Assembly: GCF_041734735.1 (NCBI RefSeq)
Contig: NC_134878.1
Location: 30,720,311 to 30,784,310 of the forward strand
Direction: 5' to 3'
Source of the DNA: Babylonia areolata
Taxonomy: Eukaryota; Mollusca; Gastropoda; Neogastropoda; Buccinidae
Length of the DNA: 64,000 bases
Shown: positions 1 through 10,342 of the stretch, piece by piece
Position numbering within the stretch: the first letter of the stretch is position 1
Layout of the letters: every line of letters begins with the position of its first letter
The notes under the pieces: model-generated
Seen by the model: only the letters and a program-made list of their open reading frames with translations
The model's database searches: none
Told to the model about the DNA's origin: nothing
Translations under genes and position numbers: made by a program

Positions 1-973
1 AGCAACAGAGGCAGCACCAAAAGCATTGCAGGCATGAGACGATTCTGCGTAATTACTGCAAACTGAATCCTCATAAAAGCGTACTGCATGATCATGCTGA
101 TCACAGGCAAAATTCTCCATACTGGTTTGTTATACAGTGCACTGCAATGCTACAATAGTAACGGCAACAGCCAAATCATCATTTAAAAAAAAAAAGAAAA
201 AAAAAGGGGGAAAAAAAAAGAAGAGAGACAAAATAAGGATGCAATTCATTCATATCATTAGTTGTTAGATGTGATTCTGTCCCCTTCACAGCTTATATAT
301 GTATCTAAAAAAGAAAAAGAAAAAAAAAAGAAAAAAAAGAAAAGAAAAAAAAAAAAAAACCCCAAAAAAAAACAAACAAAAAAAAACAAAAGAGCCAGTG
401 AGACTGAGACAAAGCAGCTTCAAATTATTCAATAAAGAAAACCATGCTGCTACCATGAATACGACCTCTGCTGGATACATCACTGAACGGACGCAAAAAG
501 TGAAATCTAAAAAATAGAAAATACGGAACAATCAGAAAACAATAAACATTCATTAAAATGAATCAAATGCATTTCACAACACAAGGAATCACATCTATCT
601 GAAATGAACAACTTATACACTCCTACATAGGGCAGGTATTGGGGAAATGAATGAAAAACAACAACAACAACAACAAACACAAATCACACATGAAATACAA
701 CCACATATTTCCACCTATTTACCTTTTCCTTTCCACACCACCATAGCATCATATCGACCCTGGTTTGGGTGGACTTTGCGAGGCTTTTGCGATTTGTTTT
801 CTCGCATACACATAAATGTGAACCAATTGCACACTATCCCCGCAGCATTGACAGAAAAGACAGTTTCATGAAAATTAATTCAAATGTGCACATTTTCTTT
901 CTTTTTTTTTTTAAATGACAGACACCATGTCAGTGCACAATGACAATTTGATTCAAAAGACAAATGACATATT

Positions 974-1013
<40 letters not shown>

Positions 1014-1420
1014 TATGGTACTTTATTTAGCAGACCTAAAATGAAAAAATAAATCTTTGAAATCTCTTAGTTAATGGAGAGAAAGGAGCACTGATTTTTG
1101 TATTTAAAAAAAAAAAGAAAAAAAGAAAAAAGAAAGAAAAAAAATGACCGAAAGAATACTAATCAGAGAGAAGTGAACCTGTACTGTGTACATAGAGATA
1201 TATCAATGGCAATAGGTACCAAAATATCAATGAACCCATTTGTGTGAGTGCTTGTGTATGCGTAAGTCATGTGATCCACGTAAAAATGTTTATGTAATCA
1301 ACATTATCTTTTGGAAGCAAGAATGAAGAATATAGGAACTTAAAAACAAAAAACAAAACCCATAAAAAAGACAGGTAATGAGGCCATGATGTTACAATTC
1401 CCAAGCATTTGGCAGAAATA

Positions 1421-1545
1421 AACTGTCAATGAAATTTATTCAGAAGTTATTGCTCACACTGCCCATCCAGTCAGTTTGACGAAATATAACTGTCAATGAA
1501 ATTTATTCAAAATGTTATTGCTCACACTACCGATCTAGTCAATTA
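1421..1545. repeat. 67-bp tandem duplication
   Basis: Two diverged copies of a unit starting AACTGTCAATGAAATTTATT, at 1421 and 1488, both followed by a similar TTATTGCTCACACT stretch. It is local and non-coding. Confidence 0.75.
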
Positions 1546-2242
1546 TATTCAGTTCAAAGCCTGAAGAGTGAAATGAACTGTCCACCATTTATCATTCAAC
1601 TTCCAAAATACTTTAACAATTTTCATTTTCTGCCAAAAGGAATGTGAAATTACTGAAAATAGGAAATGGAAACAGGTACAATGACAACAGACTGCCCTCT
1701 CAGTCTCAGCTGAAGATATTAATCCTGTTACACAGCTAATCCACATGACCATGAGATCAGCTATCAGATGAGTCACACTCATACTGCCTCCTGTCAAAGG
1801 GGGTGGGTGACACTGTCCAGATAACCACCAGAGCCCTTACAGCTCTCCTGTTGTGCAAGGCAGAGATCAATACTGAGTTGGCACCAACAGCAGTTTTGCT
1901 GTGTGTCTGGCTGGCCTGACATCCATTACTTAGCAGTTGAGACAGAAACTGCATGCTGGGCATTCACATTACAATCTAGGGTGTACTTTCTCAAGGACGT
2001 TGGCTATTGCCATGCTCCTGTAATCTATACATTCAATAATTCATACTTGATTAACAGTGATACAGGTGACTTTTGTTCTAACTGGCCTAAGAATGGGCGC
2101 ATACTAGCATTACAACTGCATACATGTCATATCTATTTTCATAATCAATAATGCAGAAAATGTATATTTCATCAGTCACAATCATACTGACAATAAAAAA
2201 AAAATTCACTGCACAAATTCTATTGACAAATCAGTACTGGTT

Positions 2243-2273
<31 letters not shown>

Positions 2274-3384
2274 TTTGGCTCACAACTACAACTGCTAATC
2301 TTAACAAGGATATTATTACAACTATAAACACTAAATTCAGTGTGAGTAAATAACAGCGAATGGCAATGATTTTATATTTTAGACACCCACTAGAATAATA
2401 ATAATATAAAATTAAAAAAATAAAAAAGAAAAAAGAAAAGAAAAGGAACAAGCTTCTCACCTGCAGACATTGTGTCTCTGACGTCTCAGTTCCACCGGTT
2501 AATAAAGATTTGGATACAGTTTTCTGAAAAACAAATAACATATTCAATCATTTTAAATCCATTGTTTCAAACCATTCTGTCTGTGCACATCTGCTTCAAC
2601 CAAGACTGACCAAAAATATTTCATAGCCTAACAGTTTATGCCGGCTGTAAGTTGCGCTCTTGCAAGACCTGTCTAGACTAAATTATGAAGAGCATTTTAC
2701 CCCCTGCTTCGCATTTCCACAGACCAGTTTCCGCAAAAACATCACTCTTCCTGAAAACAGTTGATGGCTATTGCTGGCACCAGCTATGCACAACCTGCAG
2801 GAACGCATGCAACAGTTAATTACTCACTTGTTCATTTAGAACCAGAAGGTCCGAGGGGTGCTGTCTGGCATGGGCTGAGAGGAAAGACAGAGTGCTGGCA
2901 GATACAGAGGTGACCAGTCTCTCCTCAGCGTAGGCCAGTCAGAACTGACTCACAGCCAGGGTTATCATTATGATAATTCATGGCAATCCCATGTCTCAGG
3001 CCATTTGCTGACCAACAATCCAAACCAACAGTCAATCTTCTACTATTTTTATTGCCAAAATAACTCTAAAAGGAAAATATGGGGAGGTAAATGTTGAATT
3101 ATTTTTTTTCACCACTCTGCATTGATTATCTATTGATCTATTTGGTGCTGAGCACACATGGGATGAAAGGGGTAAGTGTGGTGGCAGTGAAGGGAAGGCT
3201 GCAGTGTGAGTGGGATGCTAATGAGTCATGTGCCTGGGAAGGACAGGACAGATCAATACTCTCTCCCTGCAGTCTTGCTAGGCCCATGGTTCAGTGCCAG
3301 GGCTGGTCTCCCAGTCCCATTCCTACACAGCAAAGTCCTAGCTGCGTAGGGCAGATTGTTTTTGGCAATTTGATATTCTGTATT

Positions 3385-3408
3385 TGAGAGAGAGAGAGAC
3401 AGACACAC

Positions 3409-3466
<58 letters not shown>

Positions 3467-3528
3467 TCTTTTTTTTTATTTCATGATAGTAAGCATTTAT
3501 AACTCATTTACTGTTTTTCTACATCCAG

Positions 3529-3566
<38 letters not shown>
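3385..3566. repeat. GA microsatellite and poly-C run
   Basis: A (GA)n tract at about 3385-3461 is followed by an uninterrupted C-run at about 3530-3566. A homopolymer this long is prone to sequencing and length error. Confidence 0.9.
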
Positions 3567-3568
<2 letters not shown>

Positions 3569-3723
3569 AAGAAAACAACCCCAACAAACAATAAAAACTA
3601 CCAAACACACACACAAATACTGTCTATACATATAAAAGACATACAAATGACAAATGAAAACATCACATAACCTAATTAAGTATGATACATGTATACTATT
3701 GCTGAAATGGATTACATGAAAAA

Positions 3724-3740
3724 GGAAGAGAGAGAGAGAG

Positions 3741-3788
<48 letters not shown>
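3724..3788. repeat. GA microsatellite
   Basis: A nearly pure (GA)n tract. Confidence 0.9.
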
Positions 3789-3789
<1 letters not shown>

Positions 3790-4023
3790 AAACAAAATTC
3801 TATTTCAAGAGGGTAAGAGAATAAGCACTATTGCTTTTTTTTTTCTTTTTTTTTTAACATCTGGGCCTCTGCGTAAAAAAAAAAAGAAAGAAAAAAAAAG
3901 GAAAAAAAAAAAAGAGCTTGCATTTCCATGTTAAAAACTAAAAAAGTCTTGTGATTTTGATATTGCGCAGAAAGTAACTGTCCAAATCGTTTAAGAATCA
4001 GTTGCTTTTAACTCTGACCTTGG

Positions 4024-4058
<35 letters not shown>

Positions 4059-4244
4059 TCCAGGTATGAGCAGAAATTAACATTCCGTCTTGGAACTGGC
4101 AAACTTGTACTGGGATTCATAATTTCTAGGCAACTAGTAGTACAGTAGCACAGTGAACAAGCACATATTATGAAACATGATGAATCTCTTTTCTTTATTA
4201 TTGAATATAAATTCACTGAAAATTGTTTTCACATTGATCTTGTT

Positions 4245-5576
4245 TCAAGGTCAAAAGTTGTTTTTAAAAGTTTTGCTCATTTCTCTAAAACTGATCTGAA
4301 GATTGGGACACCTTAGAACTCTTTTTTATTTAGTTTATTATCATACTAAAGTCAAGGTCACAGTTTAGTTTATTTTGGCCTTTATTTGACATTTTTCCAT
4401 GTCTGTATCCTTGAACTTGGTCCACTGACCTTATTTAAATGAAAGTTTTAGCTCTCTGTTCAAATTTTGAAAACAATCTCTCTCGCATTATAAGTCTAGA
4501 AGGTGTGACCTTGTCATTAACAATGTTATGACCTTGACTTTCAACACAGAACGGGTTCGTGAGTACTTGTTTCAAAATACCGAAAAACCAACCAGTGTCA
4601 CCGACATGATGTTGTTTCCAAACGTGGCCAAACCCATTTCTCAGTTTCAGTAGCTCAAGGAGGCATCACTGCATTCGGACAAATCCATACACTACACCAC
4701 ATCTGCTAAGCAGATGCCTGACCAGCAGCATAACCCAACATGCTTAGTCAGGCCCTGATGGATAACCCCCCCCAAAAAAAAAACAAACTATCAATAAATT
4801 AGTAAACAAATACATAAAACCACACACACACATTCCCATGTATCACAGATCCCACAACACACACATCTTCATTCCCCATCTTACACAATACTGACACACA
4901 CTCATTCCTACTTTTTACAGCTCACATGGCACACACTGACACATGCACACACACACATTGCTAAATGTTCTGCAGCTCCCACAATAGACAGACATAAACC
5001 CCCAACCCCACACACATTAAGTTATGCACCAGTGGCCAGTAAATTTAAGAATCAAGTCTGATGAAAAGTGGATGTTAGACTGGAGCTCTGAATGTGGAAT
5101 ATTTCTATTCTAATTTTGTGACTTTGACCTCTGTGCTTGAATTTCAAAACAGACCATGCTCATACCACAGCTGGTTATAATACATCTAGTTTAACGAAAT
5201 CTGGTCATGAGATGTGAGCTTTACAATGCCTGCAAGCTTGTTCTTCTAATTTGCTCTGATGACCTTGACCTTTGAACCTGCGAACCATGGAAATACCTGA
5301 AATGGGCTGAACTCACCCTGTTAGGGGGAAAAAAAAAAAAAAAAGGAAAAGAGAGGAAAAATAGTGATTTCCATGTGGCCTTGGCTGAAGGTAAAAATAT
5401 TTCAAATCAAGAACTATGATGATATATCTGGCCTTTTCATCATTTACTTCTCAAGACCATGTCAGCATTTGTTTTCTCTACCCTTGCAAAGAAAATTATT
5501 TTTCTTTCAAAAACAAATTATACAGTATCTTCAAAGAAGCTGGACATCTATTTGGAGTCTTTAAGTGTGACCTTGA
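4245..5576. promoter_or_regulatory. Cluster of TCAAGGTCA (extended nuclear-receptor half-sites)
   Basis: Five perfect TCAAGGTCA 9-mers occur at 4245-4253 (+), 4352-4360 (+), 4529-4537 (-), 5260-5268 (-) and 5568-5576 (-), with further near matches (about 4505, 5113). This motif is the extended half-site known for ERR and FTZ-F1/SF-1 type orphan nuclear receptors. Chance expectation for a given 9-mer in 1.3 kb on both strands is about 0.01. The region could be an enhancer or a decayed repeat carrying this motif; nothing else supports function. Confidence 0.35.
4637..4758 (-). repeat. SINE-C, 3' end only, antisense
   Basis: Reads, on the minus strand, as the tail shared by other copies in the window (30406-30775, 34722-35112, 46434-46795): GTTGGGTTATGCTGCTGGTC, then a GCAGATGTGGTGTAG block, then the CAGTGATGCCTCCTTGAG block. 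The head is missing, which is the 5' truncation usual for retroposed copies. Confidence 0.7.
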
Positions 5577-6639
5577 ATGATTTTTACTTGTCATCAAGAT
5601 ATTTCTTTTCTGTCATAATTCATTATTAAAAAAAAAAATGAAGAAAAAAGTGCAACAATCTTGATCTGCTTTTCTTCAAGATCAGGTCAAAATGCAGAAA
5701 ATATGTCTAGGTAAATGTTTTTGTTGACACTTTTTTCAGTCTTTGTAACCAGCACTGAAGAAATTAGAATTATCTTGGTGCTCATGAACTTAATCTGGAA
5801 AATGGTATAAGACCTGTACTGTAGTGTTTTGCAGGTTAGTGAATTTCAAAATCATGTATCACTATATCAGGTTAGATCAAAATCAAATATATATATAAAT
5901 ATAAATATTAAAAATCTGCATGTTCACCTTTCTTGGTGAATATTCTTTATCAGTTGACTAAACCTTTAAAATTATAATCCTAGTAGCAGATGTGTTGCAG
6001 TGTAAATATATATATATATATATATATATAATATGGATGTGTCCAAACCCAGTGATTCCTCCATGAGCAACTGAACTTAAAAGTTCTGAACTTGACATTA
6101 TAATCATGTTGAAACCCCATGGCCCCTTTCACAGATTTCACTTCACATACCCATGGCCTGATGGAAAAATGAAGAGTCAAACATTTCCTTGAATCTGGGC
6201 TTATCTATTCATTACGATTTTTTCTTTAGCGTGTTCGTAATCTCAAGTGATACTTTGGCTCCATGTCACTATCAGTGTCACTATCAGTATCACAATGTCC
6301 CTCAAATTTCATATCCATCACCATAGTTTTACTGTTATAGCACAAACAATAATGATAAAATATTTGAGTGTAAACAGCACAAGTAGACCTTTAAGGTAGC
6401 ACACAGTACCAGGATGCAAAAATAGGACTTTACCCAGTTGTCACAAAACAAAGGACACTTTAGGGAAAAAAAAAAAAAAAAAAAAAAATCACACAAAGAA
6501 AAAACCGTTGTTTTTGATGATAGCTGAGCTGGTATCAAAAATCCTACTGTTTGTGTAAAAGATGGTTTGCAGGAATCAAATGAACTAAAGAAGCGATAGG
6601 CACATGATAAATGAATTTGCAGTCAATTATCAATTCGCA

Positions 6640-6832
6640 CTTACGGCTATAAAGTGTTATCCGCGTTACGTTACTTTGTAGTTCTTTTTTCAGATGACAA
6701 AAAATCCGCGCGCACGTTGGCGATGTTAAAATGGTTTGACTGTGATTGGTCGATATTATTTTGTGGATACATTCATAAACTATACTCTTTTGAAATCGCA
6801 CTGAAGTTTTCATTGTGTCGGCAGATATTCAA

Positions 6833-6866
<34 letters not shown>

Positions 6867-7200
6867 TCGCAATACATTATTGCTGCAGTCGACCGGAAAT
6901 TTAGACTCATCAAAGTCAAGATGGCGCGAATTGTGAAAGAAGGCAGCTGACTCCTATCACAGTCGTACCCAACTGTGTTGTTCTGCGGCACGTCTATATC
7001 GTTGGTGCTGTATCATTTGTACTACGTGTATTATGTCAAACGACTTGAGTAAACTAATAATTTGGGAGTTCAGTTATGTGGAAATTGGAAAGATTGTACT
7101 TGAATGCATTTTGGGGGCTTAAAAACGATTTGCAGTTTCACACAAAAGCACAAGGCACACATTTCATGACGCAAAGTCCAGTTCTGTCCTTTTAGTGAGT
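6640..7200 (+). promoter_or_regulatory. Candidate promoter upstream of RTEL1
   Basis: CpG dinucleotides are more frequent here than in the flanks (for example CCGCGTTACG near 6661 and CCGCGCGCACG near 6706). An inverted CCAAT box (ATTGG) lies at 6745-6749, and an AAGATGGCG element, the YY1 motif often found at metazoan start sites, at 6919-6927. A donor-like GTGAGT follows at 7194, which could end a non-coding first exon spliced to the acceptor at 10214. A run of about 26 A residues interrupts the region at 6841. The link to RTEL1 is inference. Confidence 0.4.
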
Positions 7201-7309
7201 CGGGTAAAGTCCCTTTCTCTATCATTTCATCACATTGAGAATCTCTTCCTTATGTTTCCCCCTGGATTTAACTTCTCTCGCTTGATGTTATTCACCAACA
7301 ATCAACAAA

Positions 7310-7311
<2 letters not shown>

Positions 7312-7346
<35 letters not shown>
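7312..7346. repeat. CA microsatellite
   Basis: An uninterrupted (CA)n tract. Confidence 0.9.
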
Positions 7347-7349
<3 letters not shown>

Positions 7350-7449
7350 CACTATATACCGACAGTACACATTTGCACACACATACTGACGTGTGACATA
7401 CAGTGACAATAATGACTATTAAACATGCAGTATACATTCTTGTTCATCA

Positions 7450-8060
7450 CATCATCCCATCTCATCGCTACCTGTTGCCACATCTGGGACAAAGGCCACC
7501 AGAAAAATTGTACTCTCCATCCATCCCCGTCCTTTGCCAGTTGCTGCAACTTTCCTCAACTGTGGCCCGTCTTTATCTGCCTTAAGCTCACAGCACCTTG
7601 TATTTCTAAGCTAGCCTCTTTTCCATCCCCCCACAGGTTCCAGGTGAGGGCTTGCCTCGTGATGCTGGATGGAAGTTTGTGGAACATGTGGCCAGTCGAT
7701 CTCGTGTCTTGGAGGATCTCTTTTTTTGCAGGCTGCTGTCTTGTTTGTTCCCACACTTTTTCATTATTGATTTTAGTCTAGCCATTGAATCTGAAGAATC
7801 CCTCTGAGGCAGGTGCCAATGAAAGTCTGTTCTCTTCATGGTGGTGTGGTTCTCTAGGTCTCTGCTCCATACAGTTGGCTAGCAGAGTAGGTCAGGTTTC
7901 ACTACAGTGTTAAGATCCTGATCCTGATCCTGAACTTGATGTTAGATATGTGATCTCTGGATCCCCACTCATTTTCCAACTGATGGAATGCCGCCCATGT
8001 CTTGCCAATGGAGGTTCTGATATCAATTTTAATAGTATTTATATAACATGAATGTTGTGC
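7450..8060 (-). mobile_element. LINE fragment, RTE/SR2-like, C-terminal RT region, antisense
   Basis: Minus-strand translation gives recognisable pieces of the C-terminal part of a non-LTR retrotransposon protein, in order: TWAAFHQLENEWGSRDHISN (about 8010-7950), then SSITRQALTWNLWG (about 7660) and a GKLQQLAKDGDGWR segment (about 7550). The same segments occur in the sense fragment at 37362-37890, so they are two members of one family. The reading frame is broken several times, so it is inactive. The RTE-type (SR2-like) assignment rests on the motif pattern only. Confidence 0.65.
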
Positions 8061-8129
8061 AGAGACAATTAAAGTGCTTACACACCAGTTATTCACACGC
8101 ATGCATAACTAATTCACAGACACAAAAAA

Positions 8130-9290
8130 CAGAAAGCTAGAGAAATTGCAGTCTGTAGACAAGGATGAGGCAGGGGAAAGAGAGGCAGGGAGGGGAGGGG
8201 GACACTATTTTGGGAAGAGGTGGCGTGGATTTTAAGGCCAGACATGACAGAGCTGAGTGCAGAGACTGGATGAAGTGAAAAACCCCCATTCCAAATGCTA
8301 ATTCCAGAGATGGGGAAAGAGCCTGGCAGCTGACTGGGGAGTGTCTGTATCTGGGAACACTAACACAGAGTGGATTCAAAGCTGATCATAGCAAAATGGG
8401 ATGTGGAGGTGAAGGCAGCTACAGAGATAGGAAGCGGCAGATTTGTCAATGTATTTATGACAGAGTGCTGATCTTTTTCGTCATTCTGTGTGAGAAAGGG
8501 AGCCAATGGAGATGTTGCAGGAGAGGAGTGATTTGCTTAGATTTTTTTCTTTTGGAGGACAAGTCAGGCTGCAGAGTTATGTATGCGCTGAAGGGAGGGA
8601 ATGGATGGAGCAAGCAAACCAGACAATAGAGATTTACAGTATTTGAAGCGAGAGAAAGAGAAATTATGAATATGTCAGTGGACAGGTATAATTTTCAGAT
8701 CATTTGGCAAATGGAATTGATGTGTTGTTATCAACAGTAGCAGGATTGACAGGTTTGAATGATGAATTTTACATGGACAGTGTGTTGTCAAGATCATCGT
8801 TCTTGAGTGAGTTGGAAAGAGGGATGGATGTACTGCTAAGTTTGATTTCGTCAGTTGTGATGGAAGAGAGTTTTTGTTTGGTTCCTATTCTGAGCATTCC
8901 TTCTGTTTTGTCCGCATTCAGTTGTAACTTATTAAGAGCCATCCAGTTCTTAATGTCCAGGAAGCAGTTGGATGTTTCTTGCAAGAGAGAGTACAATTTT
9001 TCAGTGGTATCAGTTTTCTGAAGTTGAGTGTCACTGGCATAATAATTATGAGACATTAGGGTGGTTGGTAATCTCAGTGAGGGGAGCAGTGTACATTGTG
9101 AAGGGCTCGGGGCCTAAAACAGATACTTGTGGGATTTTGGGATTTTAGCAGGTTCAGACTGGCAATTGCCAGCTGTAACAGACTGGAATCAGTTGGTGAG
9201 ATATGATTTGAACCAGCTGAGAGCAGTGCTGTTGATACCCTGCTTGTTGATGCTGCTGCCAAGGTATACAGTTACATGTGAGACTCTCCT
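8130..9290 (-). mobile_element. LINE fragment, CR1/L2-like, antisense, broken
   Basis: At 9056-8769 on the minus strand the translation includes ASDTQLQKTD and DIKNWMALNKLQLNADKTE, matching the palm region of CR1/Jockey-type reverse transcriptases just after a decayed YADD motif (here YYASD). The AC-rich 8130-8700 block is probably the same element's 3' portion. It sits between two antisense pieces of an RTE-like LINE (7450-8060 and 9310-9630), which suggests it inserted into that older copy. Confidence 0.65.
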
Positions 9291-9309
9291 AGCACCTTGC
9301 CTTCCAGCA

Positions 9310-9630
9310 TGATGTGTGTTGACTAACTTACGTTTGATGTGTTGACCTTGAGAATCTTGCTCTTCCCTCTATGGATGTTGATGCTCAGGCAAGCTGAAGT
9401 CACTGCAACAGTTCTTGTCTTTTCCTGCATTTGTATTTGGGTGTAGAAGAGAAGGGTCGGATGGTTTGCAAAGTCACAGTCACCCACCTGTGTCCAAAGT
9501 GCCCACTGGATGCCATTTTGCTTCTGTGCTGTGGAGGTTTTCATTACTCACTCGGTCTGTTGCAAGAAGGAACAGAAAGGAAGACAGTAAGCATCCTTGC
9601 CTCACTCCTGTCATTATCACATCATGTACT
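9310..9630 (-). mobile_element. LINE fragment, RTE-like RT core, antisense
   Basis: Minus-strand translation gives TGVRQGCLLSSFLFLLATD, the conserved fingers/palm motif of reverse transcriptase, then a decayed active-site block (DCDFANH in place of a typical DLDFADD) and SINIHRGKSKILKVNT. The pieces are in different frames. It is probably the upstream half of the same insertion as 7450-8060, split by a later LINE. Confidence 0.7.
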
Positions 9631-10070
9631 TCCCAACATCCCAAGGCACCATTCTGGGCCCTTTGCTCTTTCTGTGTCATAACATGGACCTTCCATCTGC
9701 AGTGAAATCACAAATCTGTGCAATTATTTGCAGACAACTGCTTGCTGTATCGCCAGATCAAGACCAATGAGTACAGTATCACTCTCCAGGATGACCTTCA
9801 TCAATCTGGAAAATGGGCACTAGATTGGTGCATGAAGTTAATTGTAAAAAAAAAAAAAAAAAGCTACATTATAGTCGTATTACCAGGGAAGAAAAGGACA
9901 TGTGTGAACTCACCCAGGGATGACAGAATCTGATGTTCTCAAATACATATCCATGTTGTAGATACCACCAAGAATGTCAACATTATCTTGGCTTCCTCAG
10001 CTGGGAGATGGAATCTCTAATCCTGTTCAAGAACCAAGTTCACAGCTTTCTACAGTAATTGACAGTCTTT
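9630..10070 (+). mobile_element. LINE fragment, CR1-like RT, sense
   Basis: Plus-strand translation shows QGTILGPLLFLCHNMDLPSA at about 9640 and, one frame over, LFADNCLLYRQIKTNEYSIT at 9721, which is the catalytic FADD-type motif with D replaced by N. A 17-A run at about 9847 breaks the frame. It belongs to a different family from the antisense fragments beside it. Confidence 0.7.
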
Positions 10071-10240
10071 AATAGTTTCTTCAGTCAAGCTAAATAATTA
10101 GACCAATAAAATACCAATGATTTTCTTCCCTTAAGTACGATTAGTACTTGGGTGTCCTTCAATTAATAGTAGTTTTAATATGTTGTTTTTATTTGTCTCT
10201 CCTTTCGTTTTCAGGGTGGATCAAGGCAAATCAAATCAAC

Positions 10241-10342
10241 ATGTCACTTCTTGATATAAAGGGGGTCAGAGTGACCTTTCCTTTCCAGCCCTATCCGTGC
10301 CAAGTCACCTACATGGAAAAGGTTTTGCAGTGTTTGCAAAAG
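10241..10342 (+). CDS. RTEL1: RTEL1 coding exon 1
   Basis: Residues 1-34; begins [20 protein letters not shown], matching the Q-motif region of RTEL1 (VDFPFQPYKCQ in human). The exon itself starts at 10215 after TTTTCAG, leaving 26 nt of 5'UTR. Ends in phase 0. Confidence 0.93.

Larger units (their letters stand above)
1..4244. other. Non-coding, simple-repeat-rich upstream region
   Basis: I see no supportable exon on either strand. The stretch is AT-rich with many A-runs (for example 312-358, 4026-4055), a TA microsatellite (about 978-1006), GA microsatellites (2241-2272, 3385-3461, 3724-3788) and a C-run of about 37 bases at 3530-3566. The open frames here are translated homopolymers and dinucleotide repeats. 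It could be intergenic or distal 3'UTR of a gene left of the window; the sequence does not decide. Confidence 0.6.

Noticed and set aside
286-531. Phe-rich and Lys-rich open frames in the first 4.3 kb
   Set aside because: They are translations of A/T homopolymer and GA tracts.
6921-6950. ATG with a nine-codon frame (MARIVKEGS) as an RTEL1 start
   Set aside because: It ends in a stop at once and has no link to RTEL1. The ATG is part of an AAGATGGCG promoter-type element.
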